64,000 nucleotides of DNA from Haliclona indistincta. Its lineage: Eukaryota; Porifera; Demospongiae; Haplosclerida; Chalinidae. The DNA lies in NCBI GenBank assembly GCA_964017065.1, contig OZ024786.1:12024502-12088501 (forward strand), given 5' to 3'. How positions within the stretch are numbered: position 1 is the stretch's first letter; each line of letters starts with the position of its first letter. The notes beneath the pieces were generated by a model. It was given only the letters and a program-made list of their open reading frames with translations. It searched no databases and was not told where the DNA came from. Below, piece by piece: positions 42,410 to 54,100 of the stretch. The position numbers and the translations under genes are program-made.

Positions 42410-43990
42410 AGTTCAAAGAGAAGCTTCTAGTCTTGAAGCTTTTTTTTTTTTAGAAACTAGTGCATGAAGCAAGGAATACACAAATAGCAATGATATGCTA
42501 ATATCAAGTGATCCCAAAAGAAAAAATAATAATTATAATCAAGTTCAGTGATAAACATGTAACAAAGGTCAAGGTGGAAGGTCATGAAGAACAAACATGA
42601 AATGTACAGAACATGAATGAAAGGTAGGTTGATACAAAGGTCATAACAGCATGTGGTAGTAATAATAGTAATAATAGTACGAGCCAAGTCACCAGGAAGA
42701 AGAGAGGAGGACTGAAGTGAAACACAGGAGAGTTAGCAGGAAAATACACACACACATGCAACAAGAGGAAAGAACTACTGAGGGGATAGTAGAAGGACTA
42801 GAATAAGAAAGAGAGAAAGAAGGAACGGGAACTTAGAAAGGACTGAGCATTGAGAAAGGACTGAGCATTGAGATGACAGAGGTTTAGGACTAGGAGGCGT
42901 AGGTAGAAGAAAAGGTGGACGAGAAGGCCATAGTGACTTGGTTCAAAGCCATACATACAGCCTGTGCACATGAATCTACCATGAGCTAGTTTTGCAATTC
43001 ACAGTTTAAACATAATGTTCCAACCATGCTCTGCAACATAGATTCACAATCAGAACATGTCTCAATGATCAGATAGAGCCACTGAGTCACTTTTTTTCAT
43101 CTGGCAGGAATTGTTTTACAAATAATTATTGTTTAACACTGGTGGTCGCTCAGTAATCTCAATTTACCTACCTCAGCACCAGTTTACAAACTTGCTTTAG
43201 ACCATGCAGTTTTATTCAGGTGCTTCAAGTTAGCACTTAGAAATGAACAACTAACTACCTTCCAGATGTTATAAACCAAGTGATAGCTTGACAGCACTAA
43301 ATTTTTGATTACGTAAGGCCAGTGGCGGGAGACCAGGTCCCCTAAAATTCCCAGCATTCAGTAAACAATCCACACAATACAGTTTATATTGGTCACATAC
43401 AATGAATATAATTATGCCCCCTGGCCTAGATCTACCACTAGGTAAGACCATTAATGCACACATTAAGCAAGCAACATAATTACTAGATGACAAAATCGCT
43501 GTTCCTTACAATGTGAGAAAAAATTTCCTTTAGTAGTCACTCATAATACACATAGGCTCATTGCGCCAAAAGTCATAACATGCTGTGATGAATCTCATTA
43601 CTCCATTGAAGGGGAGACGATCCCAGTAGTGTTAAACTGTTTTAGGTTGCATAATGAACTCTTGCATGGTGTGTGCTAACTATGTTTTTTAATGCATGAT
43701 GGCTATGTCAATTTTTATGATACCAACGAACTCTAATTGTTTTCTGTGGTCAAGATCATTAAACTCAGGCTTCAATTTGCATGTTTGATCTACTACATTC
43801 ATGAGAAACTTGTATAAGGTTTCTGTTTTGCAGTAAAATTGCGGTTTTCCAGAAACCATTGTAAAACCTTACAACTTAATTGAGCATGAACATCAAAAAT
43901 ATATTTTTGTGGACATATAAATTTTCATAGTGTTATTAATGCCGATGATACGCTACGCAAATTTGTTGCCTGCAACAAATGTTGTACGCA
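42410..43990. repeat. Gene-less copy of receptor upstream flank, interrupted
   Basis: Colinear with 44,310-45,340: starts at ACCATAGTTCAAAGAG, is interrupted by an insertion at 42,439-42,950, then continues to TGTCAATTTTTATGATACC near 43,720 and on to 43,990. No receptor coding sequence remains. Confidence 0.65.
42439..42950 (-). mobile_element. Retroposed insertion with poly(A) tail
   Basis: Inserted between TTGAAGCT and CCAAAGCC-type flanks that are contiguous in the related copy at 44,335-44,350. On the - strand it ends in a run of about 11 A, as expected for a reverse-transcribed transcript end. No protein domain is recognisable, so it may be a 3' UTR retrocopy or a SINE. Confidence 0.5.
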
Positions 43991-45350
43991 ACATTGTTGC
44001 ATTGACAGCAGAACATTCTTTCAAAAATCCAATCAAAATCCTTTGTATACATAATAGTGTACCCTATGGCATCACATTTTTAAAATTGTGGTTTGTTGTT
44101 AGTACACATTAATTTTAGTATAAACTGACTACTCTACAGTAGTTCGGTTAAGTTTTAATAGTGCATGACCAGGCAAGTGACCGAATTACTTAGAAAAATT
44201 CAATACGGTTAAACACTACTTAGGGATAGTAGTTCGTGTTTCATACATTTGTAAATAACCACTATCTCAGGTTACACTGTGTGTCTTCAGAAGTTTAACC
44301 GCTACAAACCATAGTTCAAAGAGAAGCTTCTAGTCTTGAAGCTTCCAAAGCCGTACATATACTGCCTGTTGGATAATAGCTATCATGAGCTAGTTTTGAA
44401 ATGTCACAGTTAAAACATATAATGTTCCAACCATGCTCTGCAGCATAGAATCACAATCAGAACATGTCTCAACGATCAGATAGAGCCACTGAGTCACTTG
44501 CTTTTCATCTGGCAGTCACAAATTGGCTTCAACACTGATGGTCGCTCAGTAATCTCAAATTACCTACATGTACCTCAGCAACAGTTTACAAACTTGCTTT
44601 AGATCAGTTTTTCTAGGTGCTTCAAGTTAGCACTTAGAAATGAACAACTAACTACCTTCAAACCAAGAAGTAGTTTGACAGCACTAAATTTTTGATCAGG
44701 TAAGACCAGCGACGGGAGACCAGGTCTGCTCAAATTCCCAGCATTCATTGAACAATTCACACAATACAGTTTATATACCGTACAGCTAGATATTTTGGTG
44801 GACTAAAATTTTGGCGAATTTGGGAATCGTCAAGCATTCGCCAAAATAATCATAAGTCGCCAAAGTCTGTTTTTCTATTACAGCAATACGTCAGCCAGGC
44901 ACTAAGCGCCAAAATTAAAATTGCCAAATGCAAAATCTGGGACATTCGCCATAATAATATATTTTGTCCACCAAAATTTCTAGCTATACGGTAGGTCACT
45001 TACAATGAATATAATTATGCCCCCTGGCCTAGATCTACCACTAGGTAGACCATTAATGCACAGTTAAGCAAGCAACATATTTACTAGATGACAAAATCAC
45101 TGTTTCTTATAATGTGAGTAAAAGTTTCCTTTATTAGTCACTGAGTCATAATACATATTGTTCCAAAAGTCATAAGTTTTCATAACATGCTGTAATGAAT
45201 CTCATTACTTCATTGAAGGGAAGACAATGCTAACAACTGTTAATAGGTATATTATTTAAGGTTGCATAATGAACTCTTGCATGGTGTGCTAACTATGGTT
45301 TTCAATGCATGCATGGCTATGTCAATTTTTATGATACCAATAGAACCCTA
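43990..45350. repeat. Second gene-less copy of receptor upstream flank
   Basis: Direct repeat of the preceding unit and of 31,408-32,330, beginning GACAGCAGAACATTC with the CCAAT-containing segment. It contains a MITE at 44,776-44,993 absent from the other copies. Confidence 0.65.
44776..44993. mobile_element. 218-bp MITE with TACCGTA termini
   Basis: Ends TACCGTACAGCTAGATATTTT and its near complement ending in TAGCTATACGGTA, preceded by TA. The related copies at 43,380 (CAGTTTATATTGGTCAC) and 32,140 lack it. The TACCGTA ends match those of the element at 34,703-35,179, but the interiors differ. Confidence 0.75.
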
Positions 45351-45407
45351 GTTATGCCTCTGTGGGAGGATCCACAGGGCATACAGTAGTCGTGTTGTGT
45401 ATTAGGG

Positions 45408-45715
45408 AGGCACGGTAGTGCCTCCTTATGTAGGATTGAACGGAAAGCAAGATGGCGGCTATATACATTGCATTAGCGTTCAAACGCTGATATTTCGCCT
45501 GGTGATGAATTTTATAAGTCCAAAGACACTTAGATCTGCTATCTGGCGTTGCATCATCTTACAGGAGCAAGGAGATTGTTCGAAATTGTTACAAAAGTGA
45601 CGAACCTGAAAACGGTGAAAATCGAGTTTCGTCACCTACGTTTTCTTCTTCTTTCTTCAGCGCGCCTAGTGCCTTTACGCGACCAACGAACAATCGTGAA
45701 TTGAAATTCTCCTGG
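45408..45715 (-). repeat. Repeat family M2, right inverted copy
   Basis: Reverse complement of 41,992-42,330, beginning GGGAGGCACGGTAGTGCCTCC. The two copies face each other across 3 kb of duplicated flank sequence. Confidence 0.7.
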
Positions 45716-45879
45716 CAAGTGACTTTCCATATCTATGGCCAGGCTTACGAACTTTGTGAAACGCATTCCGCGATTTCTCGATCCGGTCTTGTTATGTTCA
45801 CAACATTAACACTTCATGTCCGCCACGTGACAAATCACGTGATATTTCAACGCGGGAAATTAAAAACGGCTATCTATAG

Positions 45880-46842
45880 TAGGGTCTCCAATGAAAAAAT
45901 TGACAGTCACAGATTCAGCGGGCTTGCATCTCGGTGTGTAGAGTAGTTTGACCCGAACATAAAACGGACAAACAGAGAAGCGCCAAGTACTTCCTTTTTG
46001 CACGAAAAAATAAAAACACTCGAAATAACTGGGTGGAGCTAGCCAATCGTAAGTAAATACTTTTTGTTCAAACTGCATTCAGCGCCAAAGCTTGGTTTTG
46101 TTGGTAAGGATGCACAGGATCATGCTGTCAAGATTTCCAAGCTCTTCGAGGTCGCGGCGATCTTTATGCGCTGTTTCCAAGCCATACATTGAAAGAGGGC
46201 GGGGCCCCAAGACGATCACGAAAATAGACTTAGGACTCCAGCGCTTTTGTAAATTGTGCTGTAGCAACCCTAATGCAGATTTTGTTTAGTTAGGTATCAA
46301 TACATCTGCACAGCGAGTTTTATGGAGTTCATACACTTCCTTCCATCTGGCTCAAAATGTTTGTTTTATTTTTGGTTTTTTGAGCCAGATGGAAGGAAGT
46401 GTATGAACTTCATAAAACTCGCTGTGCAGATGTATTGATACCTAACTAAGCAAAATCTGCATTAGGGTTGCTACAGCACAATTTACAAAAGCGCTGGAGT
46501 CCTAAGTCTATTTTCGAGATCGTCTTGGGGCCCCGCCCTCTTTCAATGTATGGCTTGGAAACAGCGCATAAAGATCGCCGCGACCTCGAAGAGCTTGGAA
46601 ATCTTGACAGCATGATCCTGTGCATCCTTACCAACAAAACCAAGCTTTGGCGCTGAATGCAGTTTGAACAAAAAGTATTGGCTAGCTCCACCCAGTTATT
46701 TCGAGTGTTTTTATTTTTCCTGCAAAAAGGAAGTACTTGGCGCTTCTCTGTTTGTCCGTTTTATGTTCGGGTCAAACTACTCTACACACCGAGATTCAAG
46801 CCCGCTGAATCTGTGACTGTCAATTTTTTCATTGGAGACCCT
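45880..46842. mobile_element. 963-bp foldback (hAT-like) with about 470-bp arms
   Basis: Two nearly identical inverted arms (45,880 to about 46,357 and about 46,380 to 46,842) separated by roughly 20 bp of T-rich sequence. The left arm has an extra segment of about 10 bp near 46,045. Ends read TAGGGTCTCC and GGAGACCCT; ATCTATAG lies directly outside both ends (45,872-45,879 and 46,843-46,850). TAGGG ends and an 8-bp duplication fit hAT-type transposition. The open frames in the arms are mirror copies and carry no recognised domain. Confidence 0.8.
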
Positions 46843-46984
46843 ATCTATAGCGTGTGGTGTGTCTCTGAATTCACAACCGTTGGAGTAGGGAAGTCACGTA
46901 CGCGTGTAACTAGGCGCGTTCAGAATTACTTGTTTGTGGCATGGAAAGGTCACCCTGGCTACTAAACCCTAATCCCTAAACTCT

Positions 46985-47330
46985 AAAAAAAAAACCTTCT
47001 CCTAACTGCGCAAAGTCGGGAGAGCTAGGGGCGTCCTAAACCGGGCGTTCGGCCCTTGGTAAGCCTAAGGAACGTCGGGAGGGGCGTCCTAAACCGGGCC
47101 TTCGCCCCTTGCTAAACCTAAGGATCGTTCTAAACAAGGCCTCTGTCCCTCCTAAGGATCGTCGAGAGTGTCACAACTAGCAAAAAAACTCGAGTACTCT
47201 GTTTAAAAAACATGCATGCAATGAGAAACGAACCCGGAACGACTGCATCGCAAGCCACGATACTAACCCCCTGAGCAACCAGGAACTGCTGACCCTACGT
47301 CGCTACAAATTAAAAAAGCCTTTATAGTAA
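46985..47330 (-). repeat. tRNA-derived SINE-like element with associated repeat
   Basis: Homologous to 32,690-33,220: CGTCGGGAGGGGCGTCC units, then GGATCGTCGAGAGTGTCAC, then on the - strand A- and B-box-like motifs (GGTTCG at about 47,232-47,237 complement). Continues into shared sequence up to CACCTTAGCTCATGCTC. Confidence 0.5.
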
Positions 47331-47498
47331 TTCTGTACGAGCGCATACAAATCACGTGATTTTCACGCTGTGTACTTCAACTGTTGTGAATTTGGAGACA
47401 ACCATTATAGCGTGTGTACTAGCGGCAATGGAACCTGGTATAACGGCTTTCTATCCTCAGCGTCGCACCTTAGCTCATGCTCTTATGAATGCATGAGC

Positions 47499-47790
47499 TA
47501 AGGAAGAAGAAGAAGAAGAAGAAGAAGAAGAAGAAGAAGAAGAAGAAGAAGGAGAAGGAGAAGGAGAAGGAGAAGGAGAAGGAGAAGGAGAAGGAGAAGG
47601 AGAAGGAGAAGGAGAAGGAGAAGGAGAAGGAGAAGGAGAAGGAGAAGGAGAAGGAGAAGGAGAAGGAGAAGGAGAAGGAGAATGAGAAGGAGAAGGAGAC
47701 GGAGACGGAGACGGAGACGGAGACGGAGACGGAGACGGAGACGGAGACGGAGAAGGAGAAGGAGAAGAAGGAGAAGAAGAAGAAAGAAAA
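47499..47790 (+). repeat. Purine-rich GAA / GGAGAA / GGAGAC repeat
   Basis: About 290 bp of pure purine on one strand: GAA units, then GGAGAA units, then GGAGAC units, then back. The long open frames across it (Lys-Glu or Ser-Pro repeats) are artefacts of the repeat. Confidence 0.95.
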
Positions 47791-47984
47791 TGAACAAACG
47801 GCCGGGTGACCACGTGAACTCTGGTTTACCACCTTAGACCTGGTTTCTTTTGCTTCGGAAGGTCTCTTTATAATCGCACAAATCGTGCAAAGAGCTTCAG
47901 AACGTTGTAGATTAGCTTGAAACGCCCGTACGGCGAAGATATGGCAGTGCCGTACTTAGTGCCTCCAGGCGAGATGCCATCTTG

Positions 47985-48170
47985 TCATGCCCATAGCACC
48001 TGGCCTTATAGTCTTTATTAGTAGACTCATTGTAAGCGCTTACCTCTTATGATAGCCCCTAGGTAGTTAAAATACCCCTGATGTCATCAACAGCCAAGAT
48101 ATACGTGAATTATTGCGTTTATCCTAAGTGTAGCCGCCATCTTGTTTTCCGCCCAACCATAAATATGCCA
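47985..48170 (-). repeat. Copy of the nested repeat family, reverse orientation
   Basis: Reverse complement of the interior of the element at 34,813-35,082 (CTGGCCTTATAGTCTTTATT, GTAAGCGCTTACCTC, GTAGCCGCCATCTTG). Confidence 0.65.
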
Positions 48171-48712
48171 CGACTACCGCGTGGCATAATAATGTGATGA
48201 ATTGAAGTTTATGATGAATACCACTGAGCATTGCCTGAAAGTATAGCAGAACTTGCCTGTAGAACACACTAGTGAACTGACAGCTTCTCTATGTTCAAAT
48301 AAGAATCATTCATTAATAATAATTATTATTTCGTACAAGTATGTTCATACAAGTACAATTATAATTATTGAGAAAACAAGCTATGATGCAGGTACACACC
48401 CACAATGAATTCTGTAGATAGCAAAAGAAACCACAGATTTTGAAAAATACAGGTATTAGAAACATTCGGGATTACAAGAAATGTTATTTTTGGTTGAAAC
48501 AATTAGCTAACAGAACATAGCTCGTGTACGTGTGTCAAAGCTCTAAATACTAATTTTTGGTGTGAACCACACTGCCATGCAGCAGCACCTCATTCAGACA
48601 CGATTAAAAATTGATTATTATTCTCATTTTCACTGAATAACTAGTGAAAAGAGGTGTAACATTGAATTTTAATCATTTCTGAATGAGCTTCTCTGGTGGT
48701 GCGGTTCACACC

Positions 48713-49691
48713 AATTAAGACATTACTCTCCAAAATGACATCTCTCACATCAGTTCCTGGTGCAAGGTCTGGGGTATGGCCTTCAATGTGAATAAGTGTA
48801 AACATGTGCGCTTCCTTCCCTCTCGTTGCTCTTCTCCTCCCCCCACGTATTTTATTGACCAAAGTCCTATCCTATCTTCTGAGTATTACAAGGATCTTGG
48901 TGTAATTATCAATAATGATCTTTCATTTTCCAAGCATTATGATCACATTATAACAAATGCTTATAGAACTCTTGGAGTTCTCCGAAGAACATTTCATTCC
49001 ACGCCCATTTCTGCTAAGAAAAAGTTGTATCTCTCACTAGTCAGATCGCGGCTCATTTATGGCTCACAAATCTGGCATCCATATCTCCTTAAAGATATAT
49101 CAGCCCTTGAGCGTGTGCAACGAAGAGCAACAAAGTACATCACTGGTGACTTCACATCAGATTATAAATCTCGCCTTATTACACTTAATATTCTTCCTCT
49201 AATGTATTTTTTAGAATTATCTGATATCATGTTCTTTGTTAATTCTGTTAAGTATCCCAGTTCAAACTTTAACATTCTTGATTTTGTATCTTTTAGTTCT
49301 GCACCAACCCGGTCTTCTACTTTTAATAAACTATGTCACACTAAATCTTCTACTAATATGTCAAGTAATTTCTATTTTAATCGATTACCTAGATTATGGA
49401 ACTCTCTTCCCCCTATTGATCTCACCTTATCTTCCTCAACTATTAAATCAAAAATCACTAAATTCTTTTGGTATCATTTTAATGAACACTTCCGATCTGA
49501 TAATCCATGTACTTTTCATTTCTTTTGTCCGTGTGCAAAATGTAAACTTACTTGTGTTAATTTTTGTATTAGGTAGTTAAGTTAGGCTAGTAGCAGAAAT
49601 TGCTATTAGTCCTTCAGTTTATACTAGTTGTATAATGCTCTAAAATCATTAATAATAATAATAATAATAATGTATGCAGGTAGTTGAGAGA
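48713..49691 (+). mobile_element. 5'-truncated LINE insertion with TAA tail
   Basis: Inserted between GGTTCACACCA and AACACACAAAA, which adjoin in the paralogous block at about 34,518. It carries the C-terminal part of a LINE reverse transcriptase and ends in a TAA microsatellite (about 49,648-49,670), a 3' end seen in several non-LTR clades. Confidence 0.85.
48717..49576 (+). pseudogene. LINE reverse transcriptase C-terminal region
   Basis: Frame open from the insertion edge. It reads ITLQNDISHISSWCKVWGM, then FNVNKCKHVRF, KDLGVIINNDLSFSKH, VRSRLIYGSQIWHPY, LERVQRRATKYI, and finally RLPRLWNSLPP with a Cys-containing C-terminus. These are the connection/thumb-region landmarks of Jockey/CR1/L2-type proteins. 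The catalytic fingers-palm motifs and the endonuclease are missing because of 5' truncation, so it is not autonomous. Confidence 0.85.
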
Positions 49692-51151
49692 AAACACACA
49701 AAAATATTTAATACAACGACTGTTACACAACTAGTACGACAGAGAACTGAGATAAACCACTGCCAGCAACATACTTCTGTAACAATACTTAGCAAACTAA
49801 GTTAACAGTAGGTCTTGAAGAACACTGTCATACTAGCTAAATGATAGACCAAGTAAAACACTGTATTTTGACCTCTTGTGTCAATAGAAGTATGTCAGGA
49901 TACTTTGCTTACAACACATGGACAATCACTCAAAGTGTGTGACGTCGTATGTTTGATTCAGCATTTACAATAACTGTACTACGATGAAACAGATTCAGAC
50001 ATAGATGTAGATTCTATGACCCTGTCCATACCATGTTCCGCGTCAATGTCATGCAACATAATTTTAAACATAATATTATTATTCGGAGAGAAAATTTATC
50101 ATGCCTCTACATGTATACATGTATAGCTCACCAATTCATCTAAGCATGTTAGTCTTCTCATTGATCAGTCTCAAGCTGGACACATTATTACACACCAGAT
50201 TCATCAGTCAGTCCATTGATTGTGCATGTTGTCAGAAATGTTGCCCCTTATGATGTACGAGGATATAAAAATGTTTGAATGTTAAATGACATGAAAAGAT
50301 ACAGTTCTATAACTGAGGCATGCTGAGGGCAGTTCTTCTGGCCTGAATGATCCTAAACAAGAGAATAGGCCGCTTTGCCCACACTGGCATGATTTATGGT
50401 ACCACAAAGTCAGGAGGAGTAGCTCACGGGGGAAAGAACTGGTCACTCCATCAGTCAGATTCATGAGAGTCGAAAACACGAGTATAAACTCTGTGAAGTG
50501 AACTGGCGCAACTGTGGTAGAGACAGGGATCATGACCTGCATCACTGCAAAGCACTAAGTACTGAATTTGGGCGTTTCCTTACAATTCTCGTGACATGGG
50601 GCATGAAGTGTTGTGAACATAAAACCCTTTCTCGATTGTGATCCATTGTCAGCAACATGTACCAGAACGGCAAATTCTAGTACAAACCGTTTTTCTTTGC
50701 AGCACTTACATAGTCACAAAACCGTCAGCGTGTCATGCACATTATAGTGTTAGGTCCTGGTTTGGAGCAGTTGTATACTGCCAACCTGCAAGCTATGTAG
50801 TGCTAAGCGGAATACAGCAAGGTGCTGACCACAAGGTGTGTCACAAGGGTACAGCTACATTTGATACCAATTCAACAAAGGGGCGTCATAAGCAAACTTT
50901 CATTAGACGACAAACACCACTTAATTTTAGGCGCACAACCAGGTCATAATTCACTGTACACATTCCACAAGCCAGACAATTATAGCATAAACCCAACATT
51001 AAAAAATATTCCAATTTCTGCTATTGAACAAACATCATTCCAAACAAGACACATTTAGCAAACGATTCAAGAACTACAAGTCTAGCTAATGCTAAAAAAC
51101 TGTCTACTACGTTTGTAAACTACATAAAATAAACCAGATAGCCATAATCAG

Positions 51152-54100
51152 TCAAGTGTTCTGGTTTGTGTCAAACAGTAGTGGCTCTCTATCCAGCAAA
51201 ACCGGAGATAGAGACTCTTGCTCTTGACCATCTTGAGAAGAAGAACGAAACTCAAGTACAAACTGATGCTCTCCTCTTTGTCTGCCGTACACTACTGATG
51301 GTGGAGAAAATCTAGCTACGTCTGCCTCATCCCCACCAACTGCCAGTTGAGGAATAGATATATACTCTGGTCGGATTTTAAATCCTAACCTTCTTTTAAT
51401 ACTCTTGAGGTCAAATTTCTGCAAGAGGTGTACTACAATGGTAGCCAGAAAGACAAGGAAAGATAAACAAACTGAAACTATGGTAGCTATCTGATAATCT
51501 TGTGAGACGAAGAAAGCAACGGCCAGACTGACGATACTCAAGAGAAACAAGTTGAGAAGATAAAAGATTTCAAGGAAACTGAGATAAGTATTCTTGTATA
51601 CGCCATTAGAAAACACCCAAAATGTCAGAATGCCAGTGACAAAAGTAGCAGTGATGAAAGCATTGATAATCATCAGTCTTCCAGAAGTGAAGGAAAATGC
51701 TACTGTAACAACTAGTCGCACCATTAGGGTCATTCCTGTCCAGAATCGATACTTATCTTTGTAAGGTCCTCCATAAGCATCAAAAAGCGGTTTGAACTTT
51801 GCCACTGGGTTCCACCTGTGCTGTGGGATACACTTGTCACTGTATCTCTCCAGCAGAGGAGCACACAGCACTAAAACAGGATAAATCAGTCCAATAACCA
51901 GGACACCACAGGAGAAGACTACCAGAATAATATGTTTAGTACTGCCATACTCAATGTTCCCATCTACACTCCACACTGTCAGTATACTGCCATTACATGG
52001 CAGCTGTGACATGGAAAGAGCATCAGTGATAGTGAGTAGAAGTTTAGAATAAGACATGAGAAACAATGTAGCTAGTGCTGGGACGGCATGGGAGCCACAC
52101 AATCGGCAAAGCCTCGTGGAATAGTGACAGCCCAAAATAATAATAAACATCAGAAGATAGAGGTAAGCAGGAAAGGCAAACTGCAGCCAAGCAAGCAAAT
52201 ATCCATCTAATCCATCAAACAGGCATACTTCAATACCAAGGTCAAGGTTCAGCCATGAGATGAAATGGCTCACTACTGGAATACTACCATTTGGAAAGAA
52301 AAAAGCTTCATTGAGCTTCACCATATTAGCATAGAACAGTAGTCCATTGATAGTTCCAACTGAGACACTCAAATTGAAGAACATCAACACAACCACTAAT
52401 GATATGCCAGCAAGAGCAAATGTTGGTATCAAGAAAAGATACCAGTTGGAGCAAGTACTACAGCGGTTGGATCCCAGCATGATACTAAGATGAGACTGGC
52501 ATTGTCCACAGAGTACACCCGTTCTATTACCTAAGCATTGACGATCTGGCGCCAAGATGTCAAATGAGACACTATATCGATTGCAGTAGTCAAAAGGACA
52601 ATTAGTAGTTCCTGTTACACACTGAGTGTTGTTGATGTAGCCAAACCAACTGTTGCCTGATCTGAGGAACCTGTATGGTGTCATAGAAATATTGCATTGG
52701 ACCTTACCATTGGCCAAGATGTGGTCACAGTGGCATTCTCCAGACATATCAATGAAACCAATCGGGCAAGCTATGATGTCTACTTTCATTGATAAATTCA
52801 ATCCTTGTTCGACATCAAGTCTCATATCAACCAGTGCTGTTGTTGAGGATGAGTTTTGCAAAAGTATATGGAGCTGGAAACATTCAGTGGTCTTCTTTTG
52901 GCCATAATATCGAACAAGTCTTGCATGTGTAGCACTGACCTGTACAACACCAGGACTGGTACCACCATAGTATCCTACTGTTGCTATTGTTGTGTTGATC
53001 TCTAGTCCTGGATATGTTTGAATGTAATGGATCCTATGAGAACAGTCTGGTAAGTTACTTGTATTACAGAAGCAGACCATGACGGGGTCAGACGACATAG
53101 AGGAGATTCTGTCAGCGTTGTTGAAATAAATGTTATTCACGAACAGATTTGGAATGCTAAAGTACCATGACGTCTCGTTAGGGTACCCCAAATGTGGTAC
53201 AAATAGATCTTCTTTTAAAAACGGATTAATAATTCTAAATAAACCAAGGCAATTGCAGCCTATGAGTTGAGCATTGTACATATCACTTCCTCCTTGACCT
53301 GCTCTGTTACTAGAAAAGATTATTAAGCTATCATTTCCAATAAAGCGTAATGAACACGGTGGTATTTCATAGTTTTGTATCGAAAACACTGTTTGTGTTA
53401 ATAATATTCCTCCGCCATGTTTATCAGCAGTGTTGTTTCTTAAGATCAACTCACCATCAACAGCAATAAAGGAAGGTTGAGAGAGAATGATACCGGCTCC
53501 ATGTGTGTGATGATTGTTTTGTATCACATTGCGACCGACGAACACTGCCACAGTCCCAAAAAGTGAGATTCCAGACATAGCATTGTCAGATACAGTGCAG
53601 TTTGTAAAAATATTGGAAAAAGAATTCTGATGTTCGTAAATTGAGATGACCGAGTGACCACCAGTGTTGTTTGAGAATGAACAGTTTGTGAAGAAATTCC
53701 ACCGAGACTGAGAAAGACGAAAAACTATATGCACATTATGGCTGTTAACGATCTGGCTGTTGTTCATCCTGAAATTATAGCAATTGATGACAAGGCCCAC
53801 TACTCGTATATTAGCGAATGTCATTTTTGTACCAACAACATGAGCCGTTGTAAAATACCCACCGATGGCCACTCCATTATTTGAGAGAGATGTAGTATGG
53901 TGAACAACTGAGTTCAGCAAGAAAATGATAAAATTGATACAACTTGGGCAATGCACTTGTATTTCACTAACAAATCTTCCAGAATTTTCCAAAAAGTGGG
54001 AGTTTTTTATAATGACCTGCACTGTGTACATGTAACCGCTAAGGTATATTCCACCGCCATGATTTTGTGCATGTCCCTTTGAAAAAGTGCAATCGCTGAC

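Noticed and set aside
46092..46691. Pairs of identical open frames on opposite strands (46,092-46,289 and 46,446-46,691; 46,079-46,267 and 46,468-46,656)
   Set aside because: They are mirror images produced by the foldback arms and show no protein domain.
47489..47832. Long overlapping open frames of Lys-Glu, Ser-Pro, Ser-Phe or Leu repeats on both strands
   Set aside because: They are translations of the purine-rich microsatellite in different frames.
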